Position numbers and translations under genes: made by a program. DNA of 64,000 nucleotides from NCBI RefSeq assembly GCF_004124275.1, contig NZ_CP027218.1:5527001-5591000 (forward strand), in the 5' to 3' direction. Every line of letters begins with the position of its first letter. Within the stretch, counting starts at the first letter, position 1. This stretch comes from Pseudomonas sp. DTU12.3. Its GTDB lineage: Bacteria; Pseudomonadota; Gammaproteobacteria; Pseudomonadales; Pseudomonadaceae. The notes under the pieces are model-generated. The model saw nothing but the letters and a program-made list of their open reading frames with translations. It searched no databases and was not told the origin of the DNA. This document shows, in pieces, positions 40,485-48,949 of the stretch.

Positions 40485-41057
40485 ATGAGCACCAACAGGC
40501 AGAAATCCTTTATAGCAACACTGGAACTTGACCGCCATTACCTTGATATTCTCGGGGCGTTATATGAAACACCCATCCTGCGCCTTGACAAATCCTTTTC
40601 GGGTGGCTTTTTTACCGGAGCATCCATCAAAATAAATGACGCTCATCTACTGGGGCACCGTCCGCGCGGGGAAGTAAACAATGCTGCGCCGATGAGTATT
40701 TACTTCCGCTGCACCGATGACTATTACCACCTCTACATCCGTTCCCACGCCACTCATACCGGCCATTGCATCAGCAAGGATGTCGCCGGCGTGCTGGGTG
40801 CCTTCCTGCCGGCAGGCGGCGACACCACCTCGTTCAACCTACTGAGTCTGGATAATCGAACCATCACCCTTGAGGACATGGGACGTGATACCCAGCGAGT
40901 TCGGCTCAAGGCCCGCAACTCCGGACACATCAGCGCCGTTCGCCGCCGAGGTGCCCCCTACAGCTACCTGGCCGGGACTGATAACGACGGCATCCCGTTC
41001 ACGCTGCGAATCATTGAGCGCAACGCATCGTTCCTCAGTGATCCAGATGAAATCTGA
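40485..41057 (+). CDS. Unknown protein, first of a tandem paralog pair
   Basis: 190-residue soluble protein (MSTNRQKSFIATLELDRHYL) that I do not recognise. No signal peptide, membrane helix or catalytic motif. It shares a clear pattern with the next gene: MST..KSF.AT at the start, YFRC.DDYY.LYI in the middle, G..T.FNLL....ITL.. and a short R..V..GT block near the end, spaced alike. The alternation of short hydrophobic stretches suggests an all-beta fold, perhaps trefoil-like or lectin-like (inference only). AGGAAGAG precedes the ATG. The 275 bases upstream are AT-rich and contain a possible -35 (TTGACC at 40383). Base composition is below the neighbours, suggesting transfer. Confidence 0.8.
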   Translation: MSTNRQKSFIATLELDRHYLDILGALYETPILRLDKSFSGGFFTGASIKINDAHLLGHRPRGEVNNAAPMSIYFRCTDDYYHLYIRSHATHTGHCISKDVAGVLGAFLPAGGDTTSFNLLSLDNRTITLEDMGRDTQRVRLKARNSGHISAVRRRGAPYSYLAGTDNDGIPFTLRIIERNASFLSDPDEI

Positions 41058-41132
41058 CCACACAAGCATTTGAATGCTTGCGCCCACTTGCGGCCAAGCG
41101 GCTTATCTATTCGCATTAAAAAGAAGACACTA

Positions 41133-41687
41133 ATGAGTACTGACCAGGAAAAATCCTTTACTGCAACCATGAGCACTCGCTTTGGTTACCCGCACTTTCC
41201 AAAGTTGACCTATGGCAGGGCAATCAGCACGCCACGTCCGGATTACGAGGTCTTTACCTTCTCCCACCAAATAGATGTTTCAAACTATCTTTTCCTCAAG
41301 CCCGATGTCGCTCCCGATGCCTTGACCTTTTATTTCCGGTGCCTCGACGACTATTACACCCTCTACATTTTCACGCCTGGCGAGTATTACTACAGAACCA
41401 TCAGCCGTGAAGAAAAAGACTTCCTGAATTCTTATTCAACCGAAGATGGAGATCAGACCACGTTCAACTTGCTGAACGCCAAAGGCAACATCATCACCCT
41501 CGATGAGATCGACACGGATAACCCCACCGTCAGAATACAGACCCGAGGCGGTGCTCTGCTCTGCGCAGGACAAAGTCGCAGTAAATACGATGCGAAAGTG
41601 GGCACGTTCGTGCGCACCAACTCGAATCGCAGTGCAGGTGTTCTGGACTTCAAGCTGAATATCCTGCAGCGCAACGTGCCCTACTGA
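41133..41687 (+). CDS. Unknown protein, second of a tandem paralog pair
   Basis: 184 residues (MSTDQEKSFTATMSTRFGYP), paralogous to the preceding gene over its whole length: YFRCLDDYYTLYI matches YFRCTDDYYHLYI, and GDQTTFNLL.......ITL matches GDTTSFNLL.......ITL. Aromatic residues are common (YEVFTFSHQ, GEYYYRTIS). No signal peptide or membrane segment. It begins 75 bases after the first gene, so the two probably share a transcript, closed by the hairpin at 41722. Function unknown; a secreted-toxin, lectin or adhesin-binding role would be guesswork. The frame is open further upstream but the ATG at 41133 aligns with the paralog start. Confidence 0.8.
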   Translation: MSTDQEKSFTATMSTRFGYPHFPKLTYGRAISTPRPDYEVFTFSHQIDVSNYLFLKPDVAPDALTFYFRCLDDYYTLYIFTPGEYYYRTISREEKDFLNSYSTEDGDQTTFNLLNAKGNIITLDEIDTDNPTVRIQTRGGALLCAGQSRSKYDAKVGTFVRTNSNRSAGVLDFKLNILQRNVPY

Positions 41688-41721
41688 GCAGATTCACAAC
41701 AACGAGCCTCAGCACCAAAAC

Positions 41722-41744
41722 AGCCCGGCGAGCATGGCCGGGCT
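41722..41744 (+). terminator. Probable terminator of the paralog pair
   Basis: Inverted repeat AGCCCGGC ... GCCGGGCT with a 7-base loop, 34 bases past the stop. The T tract after it is broken (TCTGTATTT), so efficiency is uncertain. Confidence 0.7.
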
Positions 41745-41955
41745 TCTGTATTTGCGGACGTCTTTCCCGCAATCACTGAGCGCAGCACCACTGGTCTGAC
41801 CGGTCATGCCAATTTTGTGTTTTCCTCTTGTATTCCAGAAAAACCCGAGCGTAGACTGCGCCTGCACTGGACATACCGGTAAGACCACAATAATTAAGTC
41901 CTGAATCTGATGCGCCACGCGCACGGCAGTCAGGACACCGACCAGGATTCCTCCC

Positions 41956-43269
41956 ATGCTCAGATGGTGCTCGCGTTCAATCTTCCTCCAAGTGGTTCTC
42001 GGACTGATGCTCGGCATCGTCTGCGGGCTGACCCTTCCTGAATACTCCGCCCAGCTGAAACCGCTCGGCGACGGTTTCATCAAACTGATCAAGATGCTCA
42101 TTGGCCTCATCGTGTTCTGCGTGGTGGTCAGCGGCATCAGCGGCGCGGGCGATCTGAAGAAGGTCGGGCGCATCGGCCTTAAATCAGTCATCTACTTTGA
42201 AGTGCTGACCACCATCGCCTTGGTCATCGGCCTGGTCTTTGCTTTCAGCACCGGCATCGGCAGCGGCGCAAATATTCATCTGGAGCAGCTGTCCACCACC
42301 GACATGGGTGATCTCGCCGAACGCGGCCAGCACCTGCACACCACCACACAATTCCTCATGGACCTGATTCCGACCTCGGTGATCGGCGCCTTCGCCGACA
42401 ACAACATCCTGCAAGTGCTGTTGTTCTCGGTGCTGTTCGGCAGCGCGTTGAATCTGGTCGGTGAAGCGGCTTCCGGGATCTCCCGACTGATCAACGAACT
42501 GAGCCATGTGATCTTCCGCATCATGGGCATGATCGTCCGCCTGGCGCCGATCGGCGTGTTCGGCGCCATTGCCTTCACCACCAGCAAATATGGCCTCGAT
42601 TCTCTGCAGCACCTGGGCAGTCTGGTCGGTTTGTTCTACCTGACCTGTATGGCTTTCGTCGGCGTGATTCTCGGTCTGGTGATGCGTGCGTCCGGCCTGC
42701 GCCTGTGGCCACTACTCAAGTACCTGCGGGAAGAATTGCTGATCGTCATGGGTACGGCGTCGTCCGACGCGGTGCTGCCGCAGATCATGCGCAAACTTGA
42801 GCACCTGGGCATCGGCAGCTCGACCGTGGGCTTGGTGATTCCGACCGGCTACTCGTTCAACCTCGACGGTTTCTCGATCTACCTGACCCTGGCCATCGTG
42901 TTCATCGCCAACGCCACCGGCACGCCGCTGGCCATGACTGATCTGCTGACGATTCTGCTGGTGTCGCTGATCACCTCCAAAGGCGCCCACGGCATTCCCG
43001 GCTCAGCGCTGGTGATTCTGGCGGCAACATTGACGGCAATTCCGGCGATCCCGGTGGTCGGTCTGGTGTTGGTGCTGGCCGTGGACTGGTTCATGGGCAT
43101 CGGCCGGGCGCTGACCAACCTCATCGGCAACTGCGTCGCCACCGTCGCCATCGCCCGTTGGGAAAAAGACATCGACGTACAACGCGCCAACAAAGTACTC
43201 AGCGGTCAGCAGGGCTACACCTTTCAACCGCGTAAACCAGCAACTCCGGCGCACCAGCAGGAGTTCTGA
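41956..43269 (+). CDS. dctA: DctA-type dicarboxylate:cation symporter
   Basis: 437-residue inner-membrane transporter of the DAACS family with about eight helices and two re-entrant hairpins. The signature segments GTASSDAVLPQIMRKLEHLG and TGYSFNLDGFSIYLT are intact, as in C4-dicarboxylate (succinate, malate, fumarate) carriers. Family gives substrate class, not the exact substrate; P. fluorescens genomes hold several DctA paralogs. AGGA is about 9 bases before ATG. Two GntR-family regulator genes follow on the same strand and may control it or a related carbon source. Confidence 0.88.
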   Translation: MLRWCSRSIFLQVVLGLMLGIVCGLTLPEYSAQLKPLGDGFIKLIKMLIGLIVFCVVVSGISGAGDLKKVGRIGLKSVIYFEVLTTIALVIGLVFAFSTGIGSGANIHLEQLSTTDMGDLAERGQHLHTTTQFLMDLIPTSVIGAFADNNILQVLLFSVLFGSALNLVGEAASGISRLINELSHVIFRIMGMIVRLAPIGVFGAIAFTTSKYGLDSLQHLGSLVGLFYLTCMAFVGVILGLVMRASGLRLWPLLKYLREELLIVMGTASSDAVLPQIMRKLEHLGIGSSTVGLVIPTGYSFNLDGFSIYLTLAIVFIANATGTPLAMTDLLTILLVSLITSKGAHGIPGSALVILAATLTAIPAIPVVGLVLVLAVDWFMGIGRALTNLIGNCVATVAIARWEKDIDVQRANKVLSGQQGYTFQPRKPATPAHQQEF

Positions 43270-43279
43270 TTTCAACCCC

Positions 43280-43312
43280 GTAGGAGCTGCCGCAGGCTGC
43301 GATCTTTTGATC
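43280..43312. repeat. Single GTAGGAGCTG-family repeat arm
   Basis: One arm GTAGGAGCTGCCGCAGGCTG then CGATCTTTTGATC between dctA and the FadR-type regulator gene. No partner arm nearby, and the arm may reduce read-through into the regulator. Confidence 0.88.
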
Positions 43313-43352
43313 TTGCTTGCGGCGCACCCAACGGGCTCACGGAGCAAGACCA

Positions 43353-44057
43353 GTGATCACCACATCAACCGTCGTCAACTCAGTCGTAGAAAAACTCCGC
43401 GCCGCCCTCGCCCGTGGCCAATGGCGCTCCGGCGACATGTTACCGGGCCAGCGCGAGCTCGCCGAACAACTGGGCATCAGCCGGCCGAGCCTGCGTGAAG
43501 CCGTGATCGTCCTGGAAACCCTCGGCCTCGTGCGCTCGATGCCGGGCAAAGGCGTGGTCGTCCTCGACGCACAATTGAGCGACAGCCAAAGCCACGACAG
43601 CGCAGTCGCCGGCGCCAGCCTCGAAGACGTGCTGCAACTGCGTTACACCCTCGAGCCGTTCATCGTCGGCCTGGTCGCGCAGTCGATCAGCAGCAAGGAA
43701 GTCGGTCAGTTGCGTCTGACCCTGATGGACATGCGCGAGGCCCTCGAAGCCGGCGACAGCGAAGCCGGGGTCAGTGCCTACATCGCGTTTCACGAGGAGC
43801 TGTTCACCCTCACCTCGAACCCGATCTTCCAGAGCGTCGTGCAGCAGACCAGCAACGCCCTCAAGCAAAGTGCCGAAGTATTGCGCAACTCGCCTGAGCA
43901 CCTGGCCGAACGCCTCGAAGAAAACGAAGCCGTGGTGCGCGCAATCCGCAGCAAGAACAGCGCCCAGGCCAGCGCCGAAATGCGTCGACACATTTTGCGC
44001 GAAGGTCAGCGGATGGGCATCGAGCTGAATATTCCGGATGACAACCTGAGTCACTGA
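43353..44057 (+). CDS. GntR family regulator, FadR/FCD type
   Basis: 234 residues from a GTG start at 43353 (GGAG about 9 bases upstream). N-terminal winged helix (about 10-75) with LPGQRELAEQLGISRPSLRE and ALVILETLGLV-like recognition pattern; C-terminal FCD ligand-binding domain (about 90-225) with conserved Asp/His positions for a metal and an organic acid. FCD regulators commonly respond to carboxylates, which fits the dctA-type gene 83 bases upstream. The effector is unknown. Confidence 0.92.
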   Translation: MITTSTVVNSVVEKLRAALARGQWRSGDMLPGQRELAEQLGISRPSLREAVIVLETLGLVRSMPGKGVVVLDAQLSDSQSHDSAVAGASLEDVLQLRYTLEPFIVGLVAQSISSKEVGQLRLTLMDMREALEAGDSEAGVSAYIAFHEELFTLTSNPIFQSVVQQTSNALKQSAEVLRNSPEHLAERLEENEAVVRAIRSKNSAQASAEMRRHILREGQRMGIELNIPDDNLSH

Positions 44058-44076
44058 TTCCTATTGGAGACAGGCC

Positions 44077-44787
44077 ATGAACAGTTTTGCCGCAGCGTCG
44101 CACACTCGCCAGACCACGACGCCTCTGCCCTTCTCCCGTCCGCGCGCAGCGGTGGAGGATCTGTATCCGCGACTGTTCGATGCCATTCTCGAACAGCGTA
44201 TCGATGCCGACAGCCGCTTCACCGAAGACAGTCTGAAAGACATGTTCAACGTCAGCCGCGCCGATGTGCGGCGGGTGCTGACGCAGTTATCCCATGAGCA
44301 AGTCATTGTGCTGCGCGCAAATCATCGTCCGCGTGTGGCGGCGCCGGATCGCGAGCAGACCCGGCAGACCTTGCATGCACGGCGACTGACTGAAAGCACG
44401 TTGGTGCGCCTGGCTTGTCAGCGTCCGCAGGCTGATGGTTTGCAACGCTTGCGTGGGTTGATTGAGCGTGAGCGGCTGGCAGTTGAGCAGGACCGACGTG
44501 GGGCGGCGATTCGCTTGTCCGGGGAATTTCATCTGACGTTGGCGCAGATGGCGGGGAATGCACCGTTGGCGCATTTTTTGGGCAGTCTGGTGCCGTTGAC
44601 GTCATTGGCGATCGCGCGGTGTGAGGGTTCAGCGCACAGCTGTTGCGCTTGGCGGGAGCATTTGGCGTTGGTTGAGGCGGTGGAACAAGGCGATGCTTCC
44701 AGGGCCGGGATGCTGATGAATCGGCACTTGGATCATCTTGAGCAGACGCTGTTGGGTTCAGACCTTGGGCATTGTGCTGTCGGTTAG
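44077..44787 (+). CDS. GntR family regulator, second copy
   Basis: 236 residues. A divergent winged-helix domain (about 25-90: LYPRLFDAILEQRIDADSRF, SLKDMFNVSRADVRRVL) followed by an FCD-like helical domain (about 100-230) with FHLTLAQMAGN and HLALVEAVEQGDASRAG. It starts 19 bases after the FadR-type gene, so the two are probably co-transcribed. The N-terminal 24 residues are not part of the usual DNA-binding domain. The target is not clear; similar proteins regulate purine, xanthine or dicarboxylate use (inference). Confidence 0.88.
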   Translation: MNSFAAASHTRQTTTPLPFSRPRAAVEDLYPRLFDAILEQRIDADSRFTEDSLKDMFNVSRADVRRVLTQLSHEQVIVLRANHRPRVAAPDREQTRQTLHARRLTESTLVRLACQRPQADGLQRLRGLIERERLAVEQDRRGAAIRLSGEFHLTLAQMAGNAPLAHFLGSLVPLTSLAIARCEGSAHSCCAWREHLALVEAVEQGDASRAGMLMNRHLDHLEQTLLGSDLGHCAVG

Positions 44788-44791
44788 ATCG

Positions 44792-44879
44792 CCTTCGCGA
44801 GCAAGCCCGCTCCCACAGGAGACCGCGTTCTTTCCAGACAAATGCGATCCACTGTGGGAGCGAGCTTGCTCGCGAAGAG
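44792..44879. repeat. REP pair in opposite arm order
   Basis: Arms CGCGAGCAAGCCCGCTCCCA and GTGGGAGCGAGCTTGCTCGC, 33 bases apart, in the same inverted order as 32617. It lies in the convergent gap between the GntR gene and yjiA. Confidence 0.92.
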
Positions 44880-44903
44880 GCCATCACTGACAACCAGGAA
44901 CCA

Positions 44904-45875
44904 TCAGCCTGCAACAACCTTGGCAAACCCCGCCCGAATTTTCTCTTCCGGCAAATCATCGGCGATAAACACAATCACGCTTTCCCGCACTTCACTCTCG
45001 GCCCATTCGGTGTCCCAGTCGAAACCATAGAGTTTCAGCACGCCCTGAAACACCAACCGCCGATCTTCGCCGACAATGCTCAGCACGCCTTTGTAGCGCA
45101 GCAATTGTTTGCCGTGGTCTTCCAGCAGCTCGTTCATGAACTCGCTGAGCTGATCGATATCCAGCGGCTGATCGGTGCGCAGCACCAGGCTGGAAATGCG
45201 ATCAATCGATGGCGCCTTGGTCGCCGGACGCAGACTCAAACCGCCGCCAAGATCCGCATTCAGATTGAAGCCGCGCACATCCAGCAGTTCAGCCAGTTCG
45301 ATGTTGCCGCGATCAACCACACGAATCGGCGCACGACGGTTAATCCGCGTCAGGCGTTCGCTCAGTGCATTGAAGGTGGCTTCGTCGACCAGATCGGTCT
45401 TGCTCACCAGCAAGCGGTCGGCGAAACCGATCTGCGCCTGGGCAATGGTCTGGGTCAGATGCACATCCGCGTGCGCGGCATCGACCAGGGTGATGATGCC
45501 GTCGAGCAAGTAACGCTCGCGCAGCTCTTCATCGATGAAAAAAGTCTGTGCAACAGGCGCAGGATCGGCCAGCCCGGTGCATTCGATCACCAGACGGTCG
45601 AAGGCGATTTCGCCGCTGTCCAAACGCTCGAGCAGCAGATACAGGGCCTTGGTCAAATCGGTATGGATGGTGCAGCAGACGCAGCCGTTGGCCAGGGTCA
45701 TGACTTGCACGGGTTCGTCGCCGAGCAACTGAGTGTCGATGCCGGCATCGCTGAATTCGTTTTCGATCACGGCGATTTTCAGGCCGTGCTCGGCTTTCAA
45801 AATGTGGCGCAGCAAGGTGGTCTTGCCGGCACCGAGGAAACCGCTGAGTACTGTTACCGGGATGGGAGAGGACAA
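44904..45875 (-). CDS. yjiA: CobW/COG0523 GTPase YjiA
   Basis: 323 residues. Walker A GFLGAGKT (about 12-19), the metal-binding CxCC motif (GCVCC, about 64-68) and the SKTDLVD guanine motif are visible; a C-terminal CobW_C domain follows (about 220-315). COG0523 GTPases insert or hand over metals such as zinc, cobalt or nickel. In Pseudomonas this copy clusters with ybdD and cstA, as in this window. No Zur box was recognised upstream. Confidence 0.93.
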   Translation of the reverse strand: MSSPIPVTVLSGFLGAGKTTLLRHILKAEHGLKIAVIENEFSDAGIDTQLLGDEPVQVMTLANGCVCCTIHTDLTKALYLLLERLDSGEIAFDRLVIECTGLADPAPVAQTFFIDEELRERYLLDGIITLVDAAHADVHLTQTIAQAQIGFADRLLVSKTDLVDEATFNALSERLTRINRRAPIRVVDRGNIELAELLDVRGFNLNADLGGGLSLRPATKAPSIDRISSLVLRTDQPLDIDQLSEFMNELLEDHGKQLLRYKGVLSIVGEDRRLVFQGVLKLYGFDWDTEWAESEVRESVIVFIADDLPEEKIRAGFAKVVAG

Positions 45876-45917
45876 ACGCTTTCTCCTTCACAAAATGAAT
45901 GAACAACACAGAAACAA

Positions 45918-46009
45918 ATGTGGGAGCGAGCCTGCTCGCGAAAGCGGTGTGTCAGTCAAATCAATCATCAACTGACACTCCGTATTCGCGAGCAGGCTCG
46001 CTCCCACAG
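45918..46009. repeat. REP pair (REPIN), GAGCCTGCTCGC variant
   Basis: Inverted arms TGTGGGAGCGAGCCTGCTCG and complement, about 40 bases apart, between yjiA and ybdD. The variant matches that at 19260. Confidence 0.93.
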
Positions 46010-46040
46010 GGGGGATTACCTCAACCTTTGCGCTGTCAGC

Positions 46041-46238
46041 TCAACAGCACTTCGGCCCACCCTTGCCACCATAACGCGCTTCCTGACGTTCGCGGAAGAA
46101 CATCTCGTAGCTCATCACCGGTTTGTCCGGGTGCTTGGTTTGCATATGCTCGACGTAGGTGTCGTAGTCGGGCATGCCGACCATCAGGCGCGCAGCCTGA
46201 CCGAGGTATTTACCGAGGCGACTCAGGTCATTGAACAT
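46041..46238 (-). CDS. YbdD/YjiX family small protein
   Basis: 65 residues: [40 protein letters not shown] and a C-terminal KGGPKCC. This is the DUF466 (YbdD/YjiX) pattern, with two terminal cysteines. The partner is the CstA-type transporter upstream, 15 bases away and on the same transcript; in E. coli small YbdD/YjiX proteins are needed for function of these pyruvate carriers. Confidence 0.93.
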   Translation of the reverse strand: MFNDLSRLGKYLGQAARLMVGMPDYDTYVEHMQTKHPDKPVMSYEMFFRERQEARYGGKGGPKCC

Positions 46239-46253
46239 GGTGCAATCCTCTGG

Positions 46254-48320
46254 TTACGCGTCCGGCAGGGCCTGGAATGGCGATTCTTTATCCGTACGCT
46301 CTTTTTTGCCCCAGGCGGCGATGCCGACCTTGAGCGCATAGAACAGGATACTGAAGACCACGAACAGGAACAGCGCGGTGAGCGTTGCGTTGGTATAGGC
46401 GTTGAAGATCACGTGCTGCATCTGATCGATACTCTTCGCCGGGGCGAGAATCTGACCGTTGGCCAGCGCGTCGCTGTATTTCTTCGCCAGCGACAGGAAA
46501 CCGATCGCCGGGTTGGCATCGAAGAGCTTGATGAAGCCTGCGGTCGTAGTGCAGATCAGCAGCCAGGCCGCTGGCAGCAGGGTGACCCAAATGTAGCGCT
46601 GACGCTTCATTTTGATCAGGACCACGGTGCCGAGCATCAGCGCGATACCGGCCAGCATCTGGTTGGAGATACCGAACAGTGGCCACAGGGTGTTGATGCC
46701 GCCCAGTGGATCGATCACACCCTGATACAGCAACCAGCCCCACATCGCCACACAACCGGCGGTGGCGATCAGGTTGGCGGTCCACGATTCGGTACGTCGC
46801 AGTGCCGGGACGAAAGAGCCGAGCAAATCCTGCAGCATGAAACGACCGGCACGGGTGCCGGCGTCGACTGCGGTCAGAATGAACAGCGCTTCGAACAGGA
46901 TCGCGAAGTGGTACCAGAACGCCATGGTGTTTTCACCCGGCAGGACACTGTGCAGGATCTGCGCGATACCGACTGCCAGGGTCGGCGCACCGCCGGCACG
47001 AGCCAGGATCGTAGTTTCGCCGATGTCGTGCGCCACGGCTTGCAGCGCTTCCGGCGTAATCGCAAAGCCCCAGCTGGAGACCACTTGCGCAACCGAAGCA
47101 ACATCACTGCCAACCACGGCAGCCGGGCTGTTCATGGCGAAGTACACGCCTGGCTCGATCACCGACGCAGCGACCATGGCCATGATGGCGACGAACGACT
47201 CCATCAGCATGCCGCCGTAACCGATGTAACGGGCGTTGGTTTCGTTATCCAGCAGCTTCGGCGTGGTGCCCGAAGAAATCAGCGCGTGGAAGCCGGAAAC
47301 CGCACCGCAAGCGATGGTGATAAACAGGAACGGGAACAGACCGCCCTTCCACACAGGGCCAGTGCCGTCGACGAACTGGGTCAGCGCGGGCATTTTCAGC
47401 TCGGGCATGGTCACCAGAATGCCGATCGCCAGGGCGATGATGGTGCCGATCTTGAGGAACGTGGAGAGGTAGTCACGCGGTGCGAGAATCAGCCAGACCG
47501 GCAGCGATGCCGCGACGAAACCGTAACCGACCAGCATCCAGGTAATCTGCACGCCGGTGAAGGTGAACGCTTTGGCCCATACCGGATCAGCGGCAATCTG
47601 CCCACCGAGCCAGATCGAACCGAGCAGTAGCAACACGCCGACCACGGAGATTTCGCCGATGCGGCCCGGGCGGATGTAGCGCATGTAGATGCCCATGAAC
47701 ATCGCGATCGGGATGGTCGCCATCACGGTGAAGATGCCCCACGGGCTCTCCGCCAGTGCCTTGACCACGATCAGCGCCAGCACCGCGAGGATGATGATCA
47801 TGATCAGGAAGCAGCCGAACAGGGCGATGGTGCCGGGAATACGGCCCATTTCTTCTCGCACCATGTCACCCAGGGAACGGCCGTTGCGCCGGGTCGACAT
47901 GAACAGCACCATGAAGTCCTGCACCGCGCCCGCCAGCACCACACCGGCTATCAGCCACAGCGTACCGGGCAGATAACCCATCTGCGCTGCCAATACCGGG
48001 CCGACCAGCGGCCCCGCGCCAGCGATGGCAGCGAAGTGGTGACCGAAAAGAATGTGTTTGTTGGTCGGCACATAGTCCAGACCATCGTTGTTGAGCACGG
48101 CGGGGGTGGCCCGACGCGCATCGAGTTGCATCACATTGTTAGCGATGAACAGACTGTAGTAACGGTACGCAACCAGATAAATGGCCACGGCAGCGACCAC
48201 GATCCACAAGGCGTTGATCGCCTCGCCGCGGCGCAATGCCACTACGCCCAGGGCGCACGCTCCTACGATTGCCAGCAATAGCCAGGGTAAGTGGCGTAGC
48301 AGGCTATTATTATTTTTCAT
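46254..48320 (-). CDS. cstA: CstA/BtsT family carbon starvation (pyruvate) transporter
   Basis: 688 residues with about 16-18 membrane helices. FGHHFAAIAGAGPLVGPVLA, SSGTTPKLL and GGMLMESFVAIMA are CstA family signatures. It begins MKNNNSLLRHLPWLLL at 48320; the frame is open further upstream. In E. coli relatives (CstA, BtsT) import pyruvate or peptides at carbon starvation. It is the first gene of a cstA-ybdD unit next to yjiA, and is divergent from the mapZ gene. Confidence 0.94.
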   Translation of the reverse strand: MKNNNSLLRHLPWLLLAIVGACALGVVALRRGEAINALWIVVAAVAIYLVAYRYYSLFIANNVMQLDARRATPAVLNNDGLDYVPTNKHILFGHHFAAIAGAGPLVGPVLAAQMGYLPGTLWLIAGVVLAGAVQDFMVLFMSTRRNGRSLGDMVREEMGRIPGTIALFGCFLIMIIILAVLALIVVKALAESPWGIFTVMATIPIAMFMGIYMRYIRPGRIGEISVVGVLLLLGSIWLGGQIAADPVWAKAFTFTGVQITWMLVGYGFVAASLPVWLILAPRDYLSTFLKIGTIIALAIGILVTMPELKMPALTQFVDGTGPVWKGGLFPFLFITIACGAVSGFHALISSGTTPKLLDNETNARYIGYGGMLMESFVAIMAMVAASVIEPGVYFAMNSPAAVVGSDVASVAQVVSSWGFAITPEALQAVAHDIGETTILARAGGAPTLAVGIAQILHSVLPGENTMAFWYHFAILFEALFILTAVDAGTRAGRFMLQDLLGSFVPALRRTESWTANLIATAGCVAMWGWLLYQGVIDPLGGINTLWPLFGISNQMLAGIALMLGTVVLIKMKRQRYIWVTLLPAAWLLICTTTAGFIKLFDANPAIGFLSLAKKYSDALANGQILAPAKSIDQMQHVIFNAYTNATLTALFLFVVFSILFYALKVGIAAWGKKERTDKESPFQALPDA

Positions 48321-48480
48321 TTTATTATTCCAGCCAGGGTGGACAAGAAAGACAGCCACCCCGAGTTTAGCGCTACTGGCGGCAAAGACCATACCCCGAC
48401 ATTGGTCTGAGTGGCCCGTCCACGCTGGCACGCTTGAACAATGCGGGTCTATAGTCAGCGAACCTTCGGAGGATTGCGCC

Positions 48481-48849
48481 ATGAGCGAGCACCCAGCCAA
48501 TCGTCGTCGCTTCAAACGTATTGCGTTCGATGCCAGAACCGAGCTGAGTCAGGCCGAGTACATCTGGCCGGTCAAGCTGATCGACCTGTCACTCAAAGGG
48601 TTGCTGATCGAACGGCCGGAACCGTGGCTGGGCGATGCAGCGCAAGACTTTTTCGTCAGTATCCATCTGAGCCCGGACGTCGAAATCGAAATGGATGTGC
48701 ATCTGACCCACAACGATCATGGACACTTGGGCTTTGTCTGCCGACACATCAGCCTGGAATCGATCCAGCGCTTGCGGCGGTTGATAGAGCTGAACCTGGC
48801 CGATCCGCAAGAGCTGGAACGCGAACTGGGCGCCTTGATCGAAATCTGA
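48481..48849 (+). CDS. mapZ: PilZ c-di-GMP adaptor MapZ
   Basis: 122-residue single PilZ domain. The two c-di-GMP motifs are present: RRRFKR (about 8-13) and DLSLKG (about 35-40). The arrangement matches P. aeruginosa PA4608 (MapZ), which in the bound form inhibits the chemotaxis methyltransferase CheR1 and so changes flagellar motor switching; the neighbour radA is conserved too. GGAGG 8 bases upstream sets the start. It is divergent from cstA and followed by an inverted repeat. Confidence 0.92.
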   Translation: MSEHPANRRRFKRIAFDARTELSQAEYIWPVKLIDLSLKGLLIERPEPWLGDAAQDFFVSIHLSPDVEIEMDVHLTHNDHGHLGFVCRHISLESIQRLRRLIELNLADPQELERELGALIEI

Positions 48850-48857
48850 ACGTTGCC

Positions 48858-48940
48858 CCTGTAGGAGCTGCCGCAGGCTGCGATCTTTTGACTTTGGTTT
48901 GAAGATCAAAAGATCGCAGCCTGCGGCAGCTCCTACAGGG
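48858..48940. repeat. GTAGGAGCTG-family inverted pair
   Basis: Arms TGTAGGAGCTGCCGCAGGCT and complement, about 17 bases apart, in the convergent gap between mapZ and radA. Both ends of the gap carry only this element. Confidence 0.93.
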
Positions 48941-48949
48941 AATCTCGGG

